Source: CAYMAZ01 sp964388575 (GTDB lineage: Bacteria; Bacteroidota; Bacteroidia; Bacteroidales; DTU049). From it: DNA of 64,000 nt. The notes beneath the pieces are model-generated. The model had not been told where the DNA came from. It searched no databases and saw only the letters and a list, made by a program, of their open reading frames with translations. The translations under genes were made by a program, and so were the position numbers. The stretch covers positions 1-64,000 of the forward strand of contig CAYMAZ010000003.1 of the NCBI GenBank assembly GCA_964388575.1, given 5' to 3'. How positions within the stretch are numbered: position 1 is the stretch's first letter; each line of letters begins with the position of its first letter. Of this stretch, positions 36,929 through 45,700 are shown piece after piece.

Positions 36929-37567
36929 TCAACCTGCTGGAAAATAAACAGGATGTTTTTCGTTGTAACGAATCAGAAAGTGATAAATCATTTTTTTCTT
37001 TCGTTTAGTATTCTGCAATTCATCGTAAAGTTCTCTATCATTTTCCATTAAAAACCTGGAAAAATTTCTGTAGTTAAATTCAAATTTTCTGCCTGAATTA
37101 AATTCAATTACAAATTCCCTGTTTTCCGCTCGTCTGTTTGTTCTGTATGCAGGATATCCATAAGAATAATCATAGTAAGGCATTGAATACAGTTCTACTG
37201 AATAAAAATGAATCAATGCACCAATGATATGCAACCTGAAAAAATAACCACTTATCCCCTGCGAGATATAAACATTATTATTTTGTGCGTATCCCCAACA
37301 TTTTTGGGCATAACATGTTTTCAATACACCTGTGCTCTCGTCAACACACTGATATTCGAGGAAAACCTCGCCTGAAAACTGAGAACTTCTGACAACTTTA
37401 AAATCAGTGATTGAAGGGTTATTTTCTTTGAATTCATCAAATGACAGATAAATACCGTTGCGAAAAACAAAGTGTTTGTCAAATTTTTCCTGCTTCAGCA
37501 AACCGGTTTCCTGTGCAGTAGCATAACATAATACAAACGAAAACATAAAAGATATGAACCACCTCAT
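36929..37567 (-). CDS. Hypothetical exported protein
   Basis: 212 residues with a signal peptide (RWFISFMFSFVLCYATAQ). The body contains FVFRNGIYLSFDEFKENNP, a segment seen in many uncharacterised Bacteroidota exported proteins, two Cys pairs (YQCVDESTGVLKTCYAQKCWG), a Tyr-rich stretch (MPYYDYSYGYPAY) and a basic C-terminal half. I cannot name a domain. It lies 11 bases after the thioesterase gene and is probably last in the OsmC-thioesterase operon. Confidence 0.7.
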   Translation of the reverse strand: MRWFISFMFSFVLCYATAQETGLLKQEKFDKHFVFRNGIYLSFDEFKENNPSITDFKVVRSSQFSGEVFLEYQCVDESTGVLKTCYAQKCWGYAQNNNVYISQGISGYFFRLHIIGALIHFYSVELYSMPYYDYSYGYPAYRTNRRAENREFVIEFNSGRKFEFNYRNFSRFLMENDRELYDELQNTKRKKKMIYHFLIRYNEKHPVYFPAG

Positions 37568-37578
37568 GTTTCTTATAT

Positions 37579-37974
37579 TCAGGAATTTAGTTTTGCTGTA
37601 AACTTTGCCTCATCAATTATATACCTGATATGTCGTCCTTCTCCGATCAGTCCTTTTTGGTCCCATGCCTTAACTTCAAATTCAAGTTTTTTGCCTTCTA
37701 CTTTGTCCAGTTTTGCTTCACATCTGACATTCATTCCGATGGGTGTTGCTTTCAGATGACGGATGCAGACTTCAAAACCAACGGTGGAAAAACCTTCGGG
37801 TAGAAACGGCATCACACATCTGTAGCTCGTTCCTTCCATAAAGGCGATCATTGCAGGTGTTGAAAATACTTCCACAAGACCGGAGTCATAATGTGCTGCA
37901 GAATCCCCGGGCATGACTGTTTTCTCTGTTTTGAATTCCAGTCCGGGTTGAATTTTTTCGAAATGATGTTCCAT
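37579..37974 (-). CDS. Hot-dog fold thioesterase family protein
   Basis: 131 residues of the single-domain thioesterase family that includes fluoroacetyl-CoA thioesterase FlK. Typical features: VFSTPAMIAFMEGTSYRCV (helix with the conserved Thr/Glu near the active site), STVGFEVCIRHLKATPIGMNVRCEA and ARHIRYII-like end (GEGRHIRYII). It probably hydrolyses an acyl-CoA; the substrate is not predictable. It follows the OsmC gene by 12 bases and precedes an exported-protein gene by 11, suggesting one operon. Confidence 0.87.
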   Translation of the reverse strand: MEHHFEKIQPGLEFKTEKTVMPGDSAAHYDSGLVEVFSTPAMIAFMEGTSYRCVMPFLPEGFSTVGFEVCIRHLKATPIGMNVRCEAKLDKVEGKKLEFEVKAWDQKGLIGEGRHIRYIIDEAKFTAKLNS

Positions 37975-37986
37975 TATTCAACAGTT

Positions 37987-38391
37987 TTAAAAATGACAAA
38001 TCACATTCTGAATTGTATCCGGATGCAAACTCAGTGCAACTGGGCAGGTTTTTGTTATATTCCTGATAATTGCTTTTTCTTTTTCTGAATAGTTATTGGA
38101 CGGAAAAAACAGATCGATTTTAACTTCACTGATTCGGCGTGGATCTGTTCCCATAATTTTGGTCACTTCAGCCCTTGTGCCGGTGATATCAAAACCTGAG
38201 CGCTGAGCAAGTATTCCTATGATGGTCATCATGCAGCTTGCCAGTGATGTTGCCGCAAGATCGGTTGGTGAAAACATTTCTCCTTTTCCCTGATTGTCAG
38301 TGGGGGCATCGGTCAGGATGACTGTTCCTGACTGATAATGCGTGCATTGTGTTCTAAGATCACCAAGATAGATTACTTCTGACGTTGGCAT
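37987..38391 (-). CDS. OsmC family peroxiredoxin-like protein
   Basis: About 134 residues. OsmC/Ohr proteins reduce organic hydroperoxides with two cysteines. Here the first Cys is in LAATSLASCMMTIIG on the central helix and the second in NITKTCPVALSLHPDT, the expected pattern for the OsmC branch. The frame extends upstream to 38505, but the N-terminal extension is not like the family; ATG 38391 (MPTSEVIYLG) is preceded by a -7 box at 38407-38414. It probably heads an operon with the thioesterase. Confidence 0.9.
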   Translation of the reverse strand: MPTSEVIYLGDLRTQCTHYQSGTVILTDAPTDNQGKGEMFSPTDLAATSLASCMMTIIGILAQRSGFDITGTRAEVTKIMGTDPRRISEVKIDLFFPSNNYSEKEKAIIRNITKTCPVALSLHPDTIQNVICHF

Positions 38392-38406
38392 AGATAGATT
38401 TTTTTT

Positions 38407-38414
38407 CAAAGTTA
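38407..38414 (-). promoter_or_regulatory. -7 box of the OsmC operon
   Basis: TAACTTTG on the minus strand, 16 bases upstream of the ATG at 38391. This supports the shorter OsmC start because the longer frame would begin upstream of it. Confidence 0.55.
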
Positions 38415-38576
38415 TTGAATTTTTGGGAAATGATCCCGGTAATTTGCAAATGAGTGAGGACTTTTTTGAACCATAATTGAGCCACATTTGAACCAAATAA
38501 GGCATATAAAGTTATATAAGAATTTCATATAAGATACTTTGTTTTATTACTGAGAGTGTCTAGAGGTAAGGCATTT

Positions 38577-38691
38577 TCTTTGTGAAAACTTCGTGAAATC
38601 TTGGTACCTTGGTGTCTTCGTGGCAAAAACCGGAAAGAATAAAATCTCCTGAACTCTCAGTTCCTCCTCTGAGAACTCTGTGGTTAAAAAA
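38577..38691. repeat. Intergenic degenerate repeat of the 'cttcgtg/cttggtg/ctctgtgg' type
   Basis: Within the gap of about 400 bases between the OsmC and kinase genes there are two related GC-richer, tandem-like strings: CTTCGTGAAATCTTGG followed by CTTGGTGTCTTCGTGGCAAA (38589-38627 region), and CTCTCAGTTCCTCCTCTGAG followed by AACTCTGTGGTTAAAA (38654-38690 region). They are made of repeated about 9-base units (CTTGGTGTC, TTCGTGGC, CTCTGTGG). I recall very similar strings scattered between genes in many Bacteroidota and other genomes; their function is not established. Nothing else is seen in 38415-38822. Confidence 0.5.
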
Positions 38692-38825
38692 TGCGGAGAT
38701 TATCATAAATACTCTTGAGTGAAAATGTTGTTTTCAACAAAAAGTCGTGGGAGAAAATCTGAAGTTGTTGATTACCAATGATGTTTATTGTTCGTGATTT
38801 TTAATAATTTTGAAGAAAAACTTTG

Positions 38826-40256
38826 ATGCTCCCACTAACCAAAATCATAGCTGATATATATCAAAAATTCTCAGGAGAAAAAACACAGAGCGTTGTGCAG
38901 CTCCCGGCCACTGCCAGCGACAGGATTTATTTCAGAATCACTGCTCACTCCGGACAGACTTTTATTGCCACATACAGCACCAATCTGCGTGAAAATGCCT
39001 CATTTGTCAATCTGAGCAGGCACTTTGCCAGTCACACGTTAAATGTTCCAAAGATTTTGCATGTTGAACCAGATTTCTCAACATACATTCAGGATGATCT
39101 GGGTGATATGAGTCTGTTTTCACTTCTGCAGCAACATCAGGAAAAGACAATCTCTGATGAAATTCGCAACTTTTATATGAAAGCTCTTGAGCAACTGATC
39201 CGCTTTCAGTTTGATGCCTCAGCGAATCTTGATTTTTCACATTGCTATCCTGTTGAAGCATTTGACAAACAAGCCATGATGTGGGACCTGAATTATTTTA
39301 AATACTATTTTCTGAAACCCTCGGGCATTCATTTTGAAGAAGATCTGCTCGAAAAAGACTTTCAGGCACTCACTGACTTTTTGCTTCAGAAACATCATTA
39401 CCAGTTCATGTTTCGCGATTTTCAGTCCAGAAACATCATGATCTGTGACAACAAAACTTACCTGATTGATTATCAGGGCGGTCGCAAAGGTCCTTACACT
39501 TACGATCTTGCGTCCTGCATACTGGATGCAAAGGCAGATTTGCCTGATTATTTCCGTCAAGAACTGACAGAAGCATATTTCAAACTCATTCCTGATAAAG
39601 AAAAACCCAATCGCCTGAATTTTAACAATGAACTGATTGCCTGTCAACTGATCCGCATTCTGCAGGCTTTCGGGGCGTACGGTTTCAGAGGCATGATTCA
39701 GAAAAAAACGTTGTTTCTGCAAAGCATTCCCTATGCTGCCGCAAATCTTAAACATCTTCTGAAAGAAAATCTGCCGTTTGAGGTTCCACATCTCAAAATC
39801 ATTCTGAATAACATGACTGAAAAGTACCACAAAAAACCAGATCAGATGATATCAGGAAAATTGACTGTCCGGATTTACAGCTTTTCATACAAAAAAGGCA
39901 TTCCCGATGACACGACAATCAATGGCGGTGGTTTTGTGTTTGACTGCCGTTCACTTCCCAATCCAGGACGTATTGCAGAAATGCAGATAAAAACCGGTTT
40001 TGATCACGAAGTGATTCACTTACTTGAAAGTGAAGATGCTGTTGGAAAATATATTTCCTCTGCAGCAAAACTGGTAACTTCATCTGTTGACAATTACCTG
40101 AAAAGAGGATTTTCTGATCTTATGGTCAGTTTCGGATGCACCGGAGGTCAACACCGTTCCGTTTTCTGTGCCAATGCTTTATATGCTTTACTTAAGAAAA
40201 AATACGAAAACGAGAATATTCTTATTGAAATTTCTCATCGCGAGTTGATCAAGTAA
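38826..40256 (+). CDS. AmgK-like sugar kinase fused to a RapZ C-terminal domain
   Basis: 476 residues in two parts. Residues 1 to about 325 are an aminoglycoside-phosphotransferase-type kinase: SDRIYFRIT (nucleotide loop), a catalytic FRDFQSRNIMI with Asp198, and the metal motif LIDYQGG with Asp215. This matches AmgK-type anomeric kinases of MurNAc/GlcNAc in cell-wall recycling. Residues from about 345 to the end match the C-terminal domain of RapZ: SFSYKKGIP, GGFVFDCRSLPNPG and FGCTGGQHRSVF at about 436-447. In E. coli that domain binds glucosamine-6-phosphate. No RapZ P-loop domain is present, and no murU-type nucleotidyltransferase is adjacent. A TTG at 38823 gives one extra codon. Confidence 0.88.
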   Translation: MLPLTKIIADIYQKFSGEKTQSVVQLPATASDRIYFRITAHSGQTFIATYSTNLRENASFVNLSRHFASHTLNVPKILHVEPDFSTYIQDDLGDMSLFSLLQQHQEKTISDEIRNFYMKALEQLIRFQFDASANLDFSHCYPVEAFDKQAMMWDLNYFKYYFLKPSGIHFEEDLLEKDFQALTDFLLQKHHYQFMFRDFQSRNIMICDNKTYLIDYQGGRKGPYTYDLASCILDAKADLPDYFRQELTEAYFKLIPDKEKPNRLNFNNELIACQLIRILQAFGAYGFRGMIQKKTLFLQSIPYAAANLKHLLKENLPFEVPHLKIILNNMTEKYHKKPDQMISGKLTVRIYSFSYKKGIPDDTTINGGGFVFDCRSLPNPGRIAEMQIKTGFDHEVIHLLESEDAVGKYISSAAKLVTSSVDNYLKRGFSDLMVSFGCTGGQHRSVFCANALYALLKKKYENENILIEISHRELIK

Positions 40257-40272
40257 GCAGGTTGTTTAAAAA

Positions 40273-40752
40273 TTACAAAGAATAAGTCAGACCAACTCTG
40301 AAAATTGGATTTTTTGTTGGAGAGAATCCTTCCTTGTAAAGGAAATCGTATAGGACAGATCCTTTGAACCACAATCCGTCGGAAATTTCATGCTGATATC
40401 CAACACCGACAGGCAATCCCATTACCCATTCTCTGGTCCCTTGTGAGTAGATATACGCACTTGTTGCAGAAAATTCAGCATGCAGAAATACGCCCTTATA
40501 GATATCTGCCTGAGTATAAACCTGTATTCCGTAGGCCAGGTAATCTGAACTTTCATGATATGAAAGAAACGGAGCTACACCAGATTCAAAAATACTGTAT
40601 TTGTAACCGATCTTTGGGGCTAGTTCAATAAAATAACCATCATTTCTGTAGTCAACACCCAAAGTACCACCAGTTACCACCTGAGCGTGTGATGCAAACT
40701 CAATAGCACACAATAAAAATGCTGATAAAAACAGAGATTTAAATGTTTTCAT
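40273..40752 (-). CDS. Small outer-membrane beta-barrel-like protein
   Basis: 159 residues with a signal peptide (SLFLSAFLLCAIEFASHAQ) and alternating polar/aromatic strands (GYFIELAPKIGYKYSIFESGVAPFL, GVFLHAEFSATSAYIYSQ, LPVGVGYQHEIS) that end in FRVGLTYSL with a beta-signal-like tail. This is the pattern of a small eight-stranded outer-membrane barrel; no specific family is recognised. It converges on the kinase fusion gene. Confidence 0.72.
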   Translation of the reverse strand: MKTFKSLFLSAFLLCAIEFASHAQVVTGGTLGVDYRNDGYFIELAPKIGYKYSIFESGVAPFLSYHESSDYLAYGIQVYTQADIYKGVFLHAEFSATSAYIYSQGTREWVMGLPVGVGYQHEISDGLWFKGSVLYDFLYKEGFSPTKNPIFRVGLTYSL

Positions 40753-40768
40753 AATATGTTTTTTTATG

Positions 40769-40776
40769 CAAAAATA
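40769..40776 (-). promoter_or_regulatory. -7 box of the small barrel gene
   Basis: TATTTTTG on the minus strand, 16 bases upstream of the ATG at 40752; a full TAnnTTTG match. Confidence 0.45.
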
Positions 40777-40829
40777 TTAAAATAATATTATATTTAGTTT
40801 TTTTACAAATTAAATTCTATTCTGAGTGT

Positions 40830-41537
40830 TCAGGGAGTTGATAAAGAGACGGGAATAATTTTTCCGTTAAAATAATTGTGTCCATGAAGTGCAAAGTACC
40901 CCACAAATTCTCCAATTTGTTCAGGTGTCAGAGGTGCCTGATACCCTGGAAAGACTTTCGATAGCATTTCCGTTTGCACAGCTCCGGGCGCAACAGCATT
41001 TACAAAAATTTCAGAATCAGAAAGTTCAGTTGCAAGGCATTCCGTCAGGCAGGATAATGCTGCTTTACTTGCTGAGTACACACTTAATCCAGGAAATTTC
41101 ACGCTTCCCTGAAAACCACCCATACTTGTAATATTCACAATATGGGCAGGTTTAGAGAATAAGGGGAGAAATGACTGAATTAGAAAAAAAGGAGTTTTAA
41201 AATTTGTACTCATAACATGGCTGAAATCTCCCGGTGAAATATCTGCATATTCTTTATTCACAATTGCGCCGGCATTATTAATCAGAGTATGAATTTCTCT
41301 GGCATAATTTGATACATCTTGCAGGAGTTTTGGAAAACCATCAATATCAGAAAGATCAAAGGGAAGGGGAACAAATCTGCCTTTATGGGATACTGAGCTA
41401 AGCTTTTCAGATATTCTGTTTAGCTTTTCTTCATTTCTGGCTATTCCGATCACCAATACTTCATAATTTTCCACCAGATAGACTGCAGTTCCTTCGCCAA
41501 TTCCACTACTACATCCAGTAATTACAACATTTTTCAT
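40830..41537 (-). CDS. Short-chain dehydrogenase/reductase
   Basis: 235 residues, classical SDR fold: NAD(P)-binding TGCSSGIGEGTAVYL at the N terminus, LINNAGAI, the catalytic Ser in VNITSMGG, Tyr and Lys in YSASKAAL, and VNAVAPGAVQTEM. The substrate cannot be predicted. It stands alone on the minus strand, divergent from the PorV/PorQ-porU pair. Confidence 0.92.
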   Translation of the reverse strand: MKNVVITGCSSGIGEGTAVYLVENYEVLVIGIARNEEKLNRISEKLSSVSHKGRFVPLPFDLSDIDGFPKLLQDVSNYAREIHTLINNAGAIVNKEYADISPGDFSHVMSTNFKTPFFLIQSFLPLFSKPAHIVNITSMGGFQGSVKFPGLSVYSASKAALSCLTECLATELSDSEIFVNAVAPGAVQTEMLSKVFPGYQAPLTPEQIGEFVGYFALHGHNYFNGKIIPVSLSTP

Positions 41538-41685
41538 TATTCAGATTATTTGGGATAAAATTACGCTTTTTTTCAGAAGCCGGATAAATATGCAAAAAAA
41601 TCACTGAACAATGGGATAAAAATCTATTCATCTTGTTTTTCAAGTCAAAAATATTGTAATTTTACATATTCGAAAACACCATTGA

Positions 41686-42780
41686 ATGAGATTTCTATTT
41701 TTCTCCATTTGCATAATTTTACACGGTGTTGTAAACATATCTGAAGTGTATTCCCAAACCAACACACCAAAATATTCCAATGAATTTCTTTCAATTGGGA
41801 TCGGAGCCCGTTCCATGGCAATGTCTGGTTCTGTTGCAGCCACTGTTGACGATGCTTCTGCCGGATACTGGAACCCTTCAAGATTGCATCTTCTCAATGG
41901 TGAAAGACAGCTGTGTCTGATGCATGCTGAGTATTTTGCCGGGATTGCGAAATACGACTACGGCAGTCTTGGCCTGAAACTTGACGACAGTTCAGCCCTT
42001 GCTGTTTCCTTTATCCGATTTGGTGTGGACAACATTCCCAACACTACAGATCTTGTTGATGGACAAGGCAACATTCATTATGACAGGATTACCACTTTTT
42101 CACTGGCTGATATGGCATTTCTTATTTCCTACGGAAGAAAAACACAAATTGAAAATCTTTCACTTGGTGGAAGTGTTAAAATCATTAGACGAAAAATTGG
42201 TGATTTTGCAGGTGCCTGGGGCTTTGGTCTTGACTTTGCAACATCCTATTCAACAGGGCCATGGCTTTTGGCAGCTGTGGCAAGAGACGCAACTTCAACT
42301 TTTAATGCATGGAGTTTCAATCTTTCAGACCGGATGAAAGAAGTATTTACAATCACCGGAAACATCATTCCTGAAAACTCACTGGAAATTACCTTACCGT
42401 CGCTTCTCCTTGCAGCAGGCAGACAGATTGATATTTCTCCTTCTTTTGCAATCTTGCCTGAAGCAGGGCTTCATGTTACTTTCGACGGAAAAAGAAACGT
42501 CCCTGTCAAAACGAATGTGTTCAGTATCTCACCACATCTTGGCATTGAAACATCGTACAAGCAATTTATCTACTTCAGAATCGGAATTGGCAATATTCAG
42601 CAGGAATACAACACAGACGGAAAAAAAATAACATCTTTTCAGCCCAATATGGGCATTGGGATCAACATTCAAGACAGATTTTCAATTGATTATGCGCTTA
42701 CTGATATCGGAGATCAATCAATGGCTCTCAATTCGAATATTTTTTCTCTCCGCATGTCATTTAACCGTGGTCAAAAATAG
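41686..42780 (+). CDS. PorV/PorQ family outer-membrane barrel, upstream partner of porU
   Basis: 364 residues with a signal peptide (FFSICIILHGVVNISEVYSQ). The start of the mature protein carries the family hallmark FLSIGIGARSMAMSGSVAATVDDASAGYWNPSRL. FadL-like barrel strands run to the C terminus (FSLRMSFNRGQK). PorV carries cargo to PorU; PorQ belongs to the attachment complex with PorU, PorV and PorZ. The gene ends 6 bases before the porU ATG, so the two are certainly one operon. From sequence alone I cannot decide between PorV and PorQ. Confidence 0.9.
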   Translation: MRFLFFSICIILHGVVNISEVYSQTNTPKYSNEFLSIGIGARSMAMSGSVAATVDDASAGYWNPSRLHLLNGERQLCLMHAEYFAGIAKYDYGSLGLKLDDSSALAVSFIRFGVDNIPNTTDLVDGQGNIHYDRITTFSLADMAFLISYGRKTQIENLSLGGSVKIIRRKIGDFAGAWGFGLDFATSYSTGPWLLAAVARDATSTFNAWSFNLSDRMKEVFTITGNIIPENSLEITLPSLLLAAGRQIDISPSFAILPEAGLHVTFDGKRNVPVKTNVFSISPHLGIETSYKQFIYFRIGIGNIQQEYNTDGKKITSFQPNMGIGINIQDRFSIDYALTDIGDQSMALNSNIFSLRMSFNRGQK

Positions 42781-42786
42781 TTGAAT

Positions 42787-45700
42787 ATGCAGAAAAAACC
42801 TGAATTGTTTATATTTATTATTCTGACATTCCTACTGTTTCTCCCCGGAACAAATCAGGCACAATATTCAAATAGCTGGATAAATTTTAATCAGAAATAC
42901 TACAGAATCCCAATTGTTCAGGACGGAATATACAGAATAGGGTTGCCGGCACTTACAGCAGCAGGACTAATACTTACCTCGATAGACCCCAGACAAATTC
43001 AAATATTTCATGAAGGAGAAGAGCAGTACATCTATGTGCACGGAGAAAATGACGGGATCTTCCACCCGAATGATTATATTGAATTTTACGGAAAGCGAAA
43101 CACTGCATCAGCTGATATTCCCATGTTTTCAAATCCTGAACATGTTGCAAACCCAAATTACAGCTTTTTCAATGATACTGCTTGTTACTTTCTAACAGTT
43201 ACATCGGGAATCAACAACAGAAGAATTGTCAGAGAAACAGACAATAATTACAATGCCTACACACCGGTTCCCTATTTCTGGAAGACTTCGAGACAAGATT
43301 ATACAAGCACATATTTCGGGGGAAGACCCAATTCATCAGGAACAACAGATTTTGAATACTCTGATGCAGAAGGCTGGTTTGATGTTGCCTTTGGAATAAA
43401 TTCTCTAACACCTGGTGTTGCTGTTACAGTTTCCAAAAACATACCCACTCCACAGGCTTTTACTGCAGGTCCATCAGCAAGTGTAGACTTGAAAGTAATC
43501 GGAGCCAGCAACTATATCGGATTAAATCCTGATCACCATCTTATCATTCAGTTTCCCGGAAAAACAATTGACACACTGTATGAAGGATACACCACACTTC
43601 ATATACAGTCTTCCATCAACCCTATTCAACTGGGAACATCAAACACAACTTTTACATTTACATTACCCAATGATCTTGGAAGCGCCGCTGACAGGAATAC
43701 AATTGCATATATTCAAGTCAAATATCCCCACACAATGAACATGGAAAATCAGCAAAAAATGTTCATTCAGGTCCCTGATCAGTCAGGACTAAAATCTCAG
43801 CTGCAACTGACCAATATCAATGTGACACAGGGAGACAGTATACTTGCTTTTGATCTGACAAACAAAAAACGTATCAATATGGTGCCTTATGGTCCGGCAT
43901 TTAAGTCTGTTATTTTTAACAACGGGAGTGACAAAGATGTTTTTGTGACAACAGGCAGCCAGATTATCAACATACAAACCATTACTCCTGTTAATCAACA
44001 GTATAGCAGCGGAACATTTACAAACTATTCCGACTTCCAGTTTTCAGAAACCGATTACATCATCATAACCCATTCATCACTGATGGCAGGAGCAACTCAA
44101 TATGCAGGTTACAGAACTTCCAAAGGATACAATGTGTTGCTTGCAGATGTGCAGACTTTATATGATCAGTTTGGTTACGGAATCCGGAAGCATCCCATGG
44201 CAGTAAAGAATTTCATTTCGTTTGCCCTTGATCATTTTGCAGACACCATTCACGGACTTTTTCTTATCGGGAAAGGCTACAAAGCAGGAGAAAATCCATC
44301 ATACAGAAATAATCCATCAATTTATTCCCAAACACTTCTCCCTTCCATGGGAAATCCACCTTCTGACCTGCTTTTTTCAACAAAGATCAAGGTAAATTCA
44401 CTGGTTCCTGAAATACCCACAGGACGATTAAGTGCCAAAACCAATCTCAACGTCACTTCTTATCTCAATAAAATTATTGAGTATGAAACCGCACAATCAG
44501 CACCCTACAATATTTCCAATCCAATGGAAAAGGAATGGATGAAAAAAGCACTGCATTTTGCTGGTGGATCAAATGCCAGTCAGGGAGCATTACTGGAATC
44601 CTTTTTAAATGAATACAGAGATTCTCTCGTAGATCCTCATTTTGGGGCCACTGTTAGAACATTCAAGAAAAATACCACCGACCCAATGCAGCAGATTATT
44701 TCAGACTCACTAAAAAATCTCATCAACAATGGTGTATCAATATTGAACTTCTTTGGTCATGCAGCAGGTATTGGTTTTGACATCAGTATAGATAATCCTT
44801 CTGAATACAGCAACTATAAAAAATACTTTTTCATCCTGGCAAATTCGTGTCTTTCAGGCGATCTGTTTCAACAAACCCAAACTTCAAGTGAAGTTTTTGT
44901 ACTGATTGAAAACAAAGGTGCAATCGGATATCTAGGATCAACAACCAATGCACTTGCAGACCTGCTACATATTTACTCGTCAAATTTTATAGGTGGCATT
45001 TCCTATTCAAATTATGGTAAATCTGTTGGGAGCAGTATACAGAAAGCCATCGCCAGGATTGACAACCCTTCCAATCCGTTTATTAAAGAAATTTGTTATT
45101 CAATGACATTGCACGGAGATCCTGTTCTATGCATCAATCCTCATCCACTGCCAGACTTTGTAATGCACCCTCCATCAATTTTGTTCAATCCTCCTGTTGT
45201 TACAACCGAAACAGATTCATTTGAAGTTATTGTAATTTCTAAAAATCTTGGAAAATCTGTTGTTGATAATTTTGCAATTGAGCTCACACGAATGTATCCG
45301 GACAACTCAAGCGAAACTTATGTTCAGTCCATTCCTGCAACAATTAATACCGATACCGTCATCTTTACGGTTCCGGTTGATTTATCAAAAGGTGTTGGAA
45401 TCAATTCATTTACTGCAACTCTTGATGCTTATTTCAATATTGAAGAAATTACAGAAACCAATAATTCAGCTTCAAAACAACTTTTGATAACATCTTCTGA
45501 CGTCATTCCAATTTATCCATATGAATTTGCTGTTGTTTCTGACAATGTCATAATACTGACTGCATCTACCGGTAACCCCTTTGCTCCATCAAACACGTAT
45601 ATTTTTGAAATTGATACAACTGACGTATTTAACAGTCCTTTTAAACAAACCGGAACAGTTGTTTCTTCCGGAGGAATCATAGAATGGGCTCTTCCTTTTT

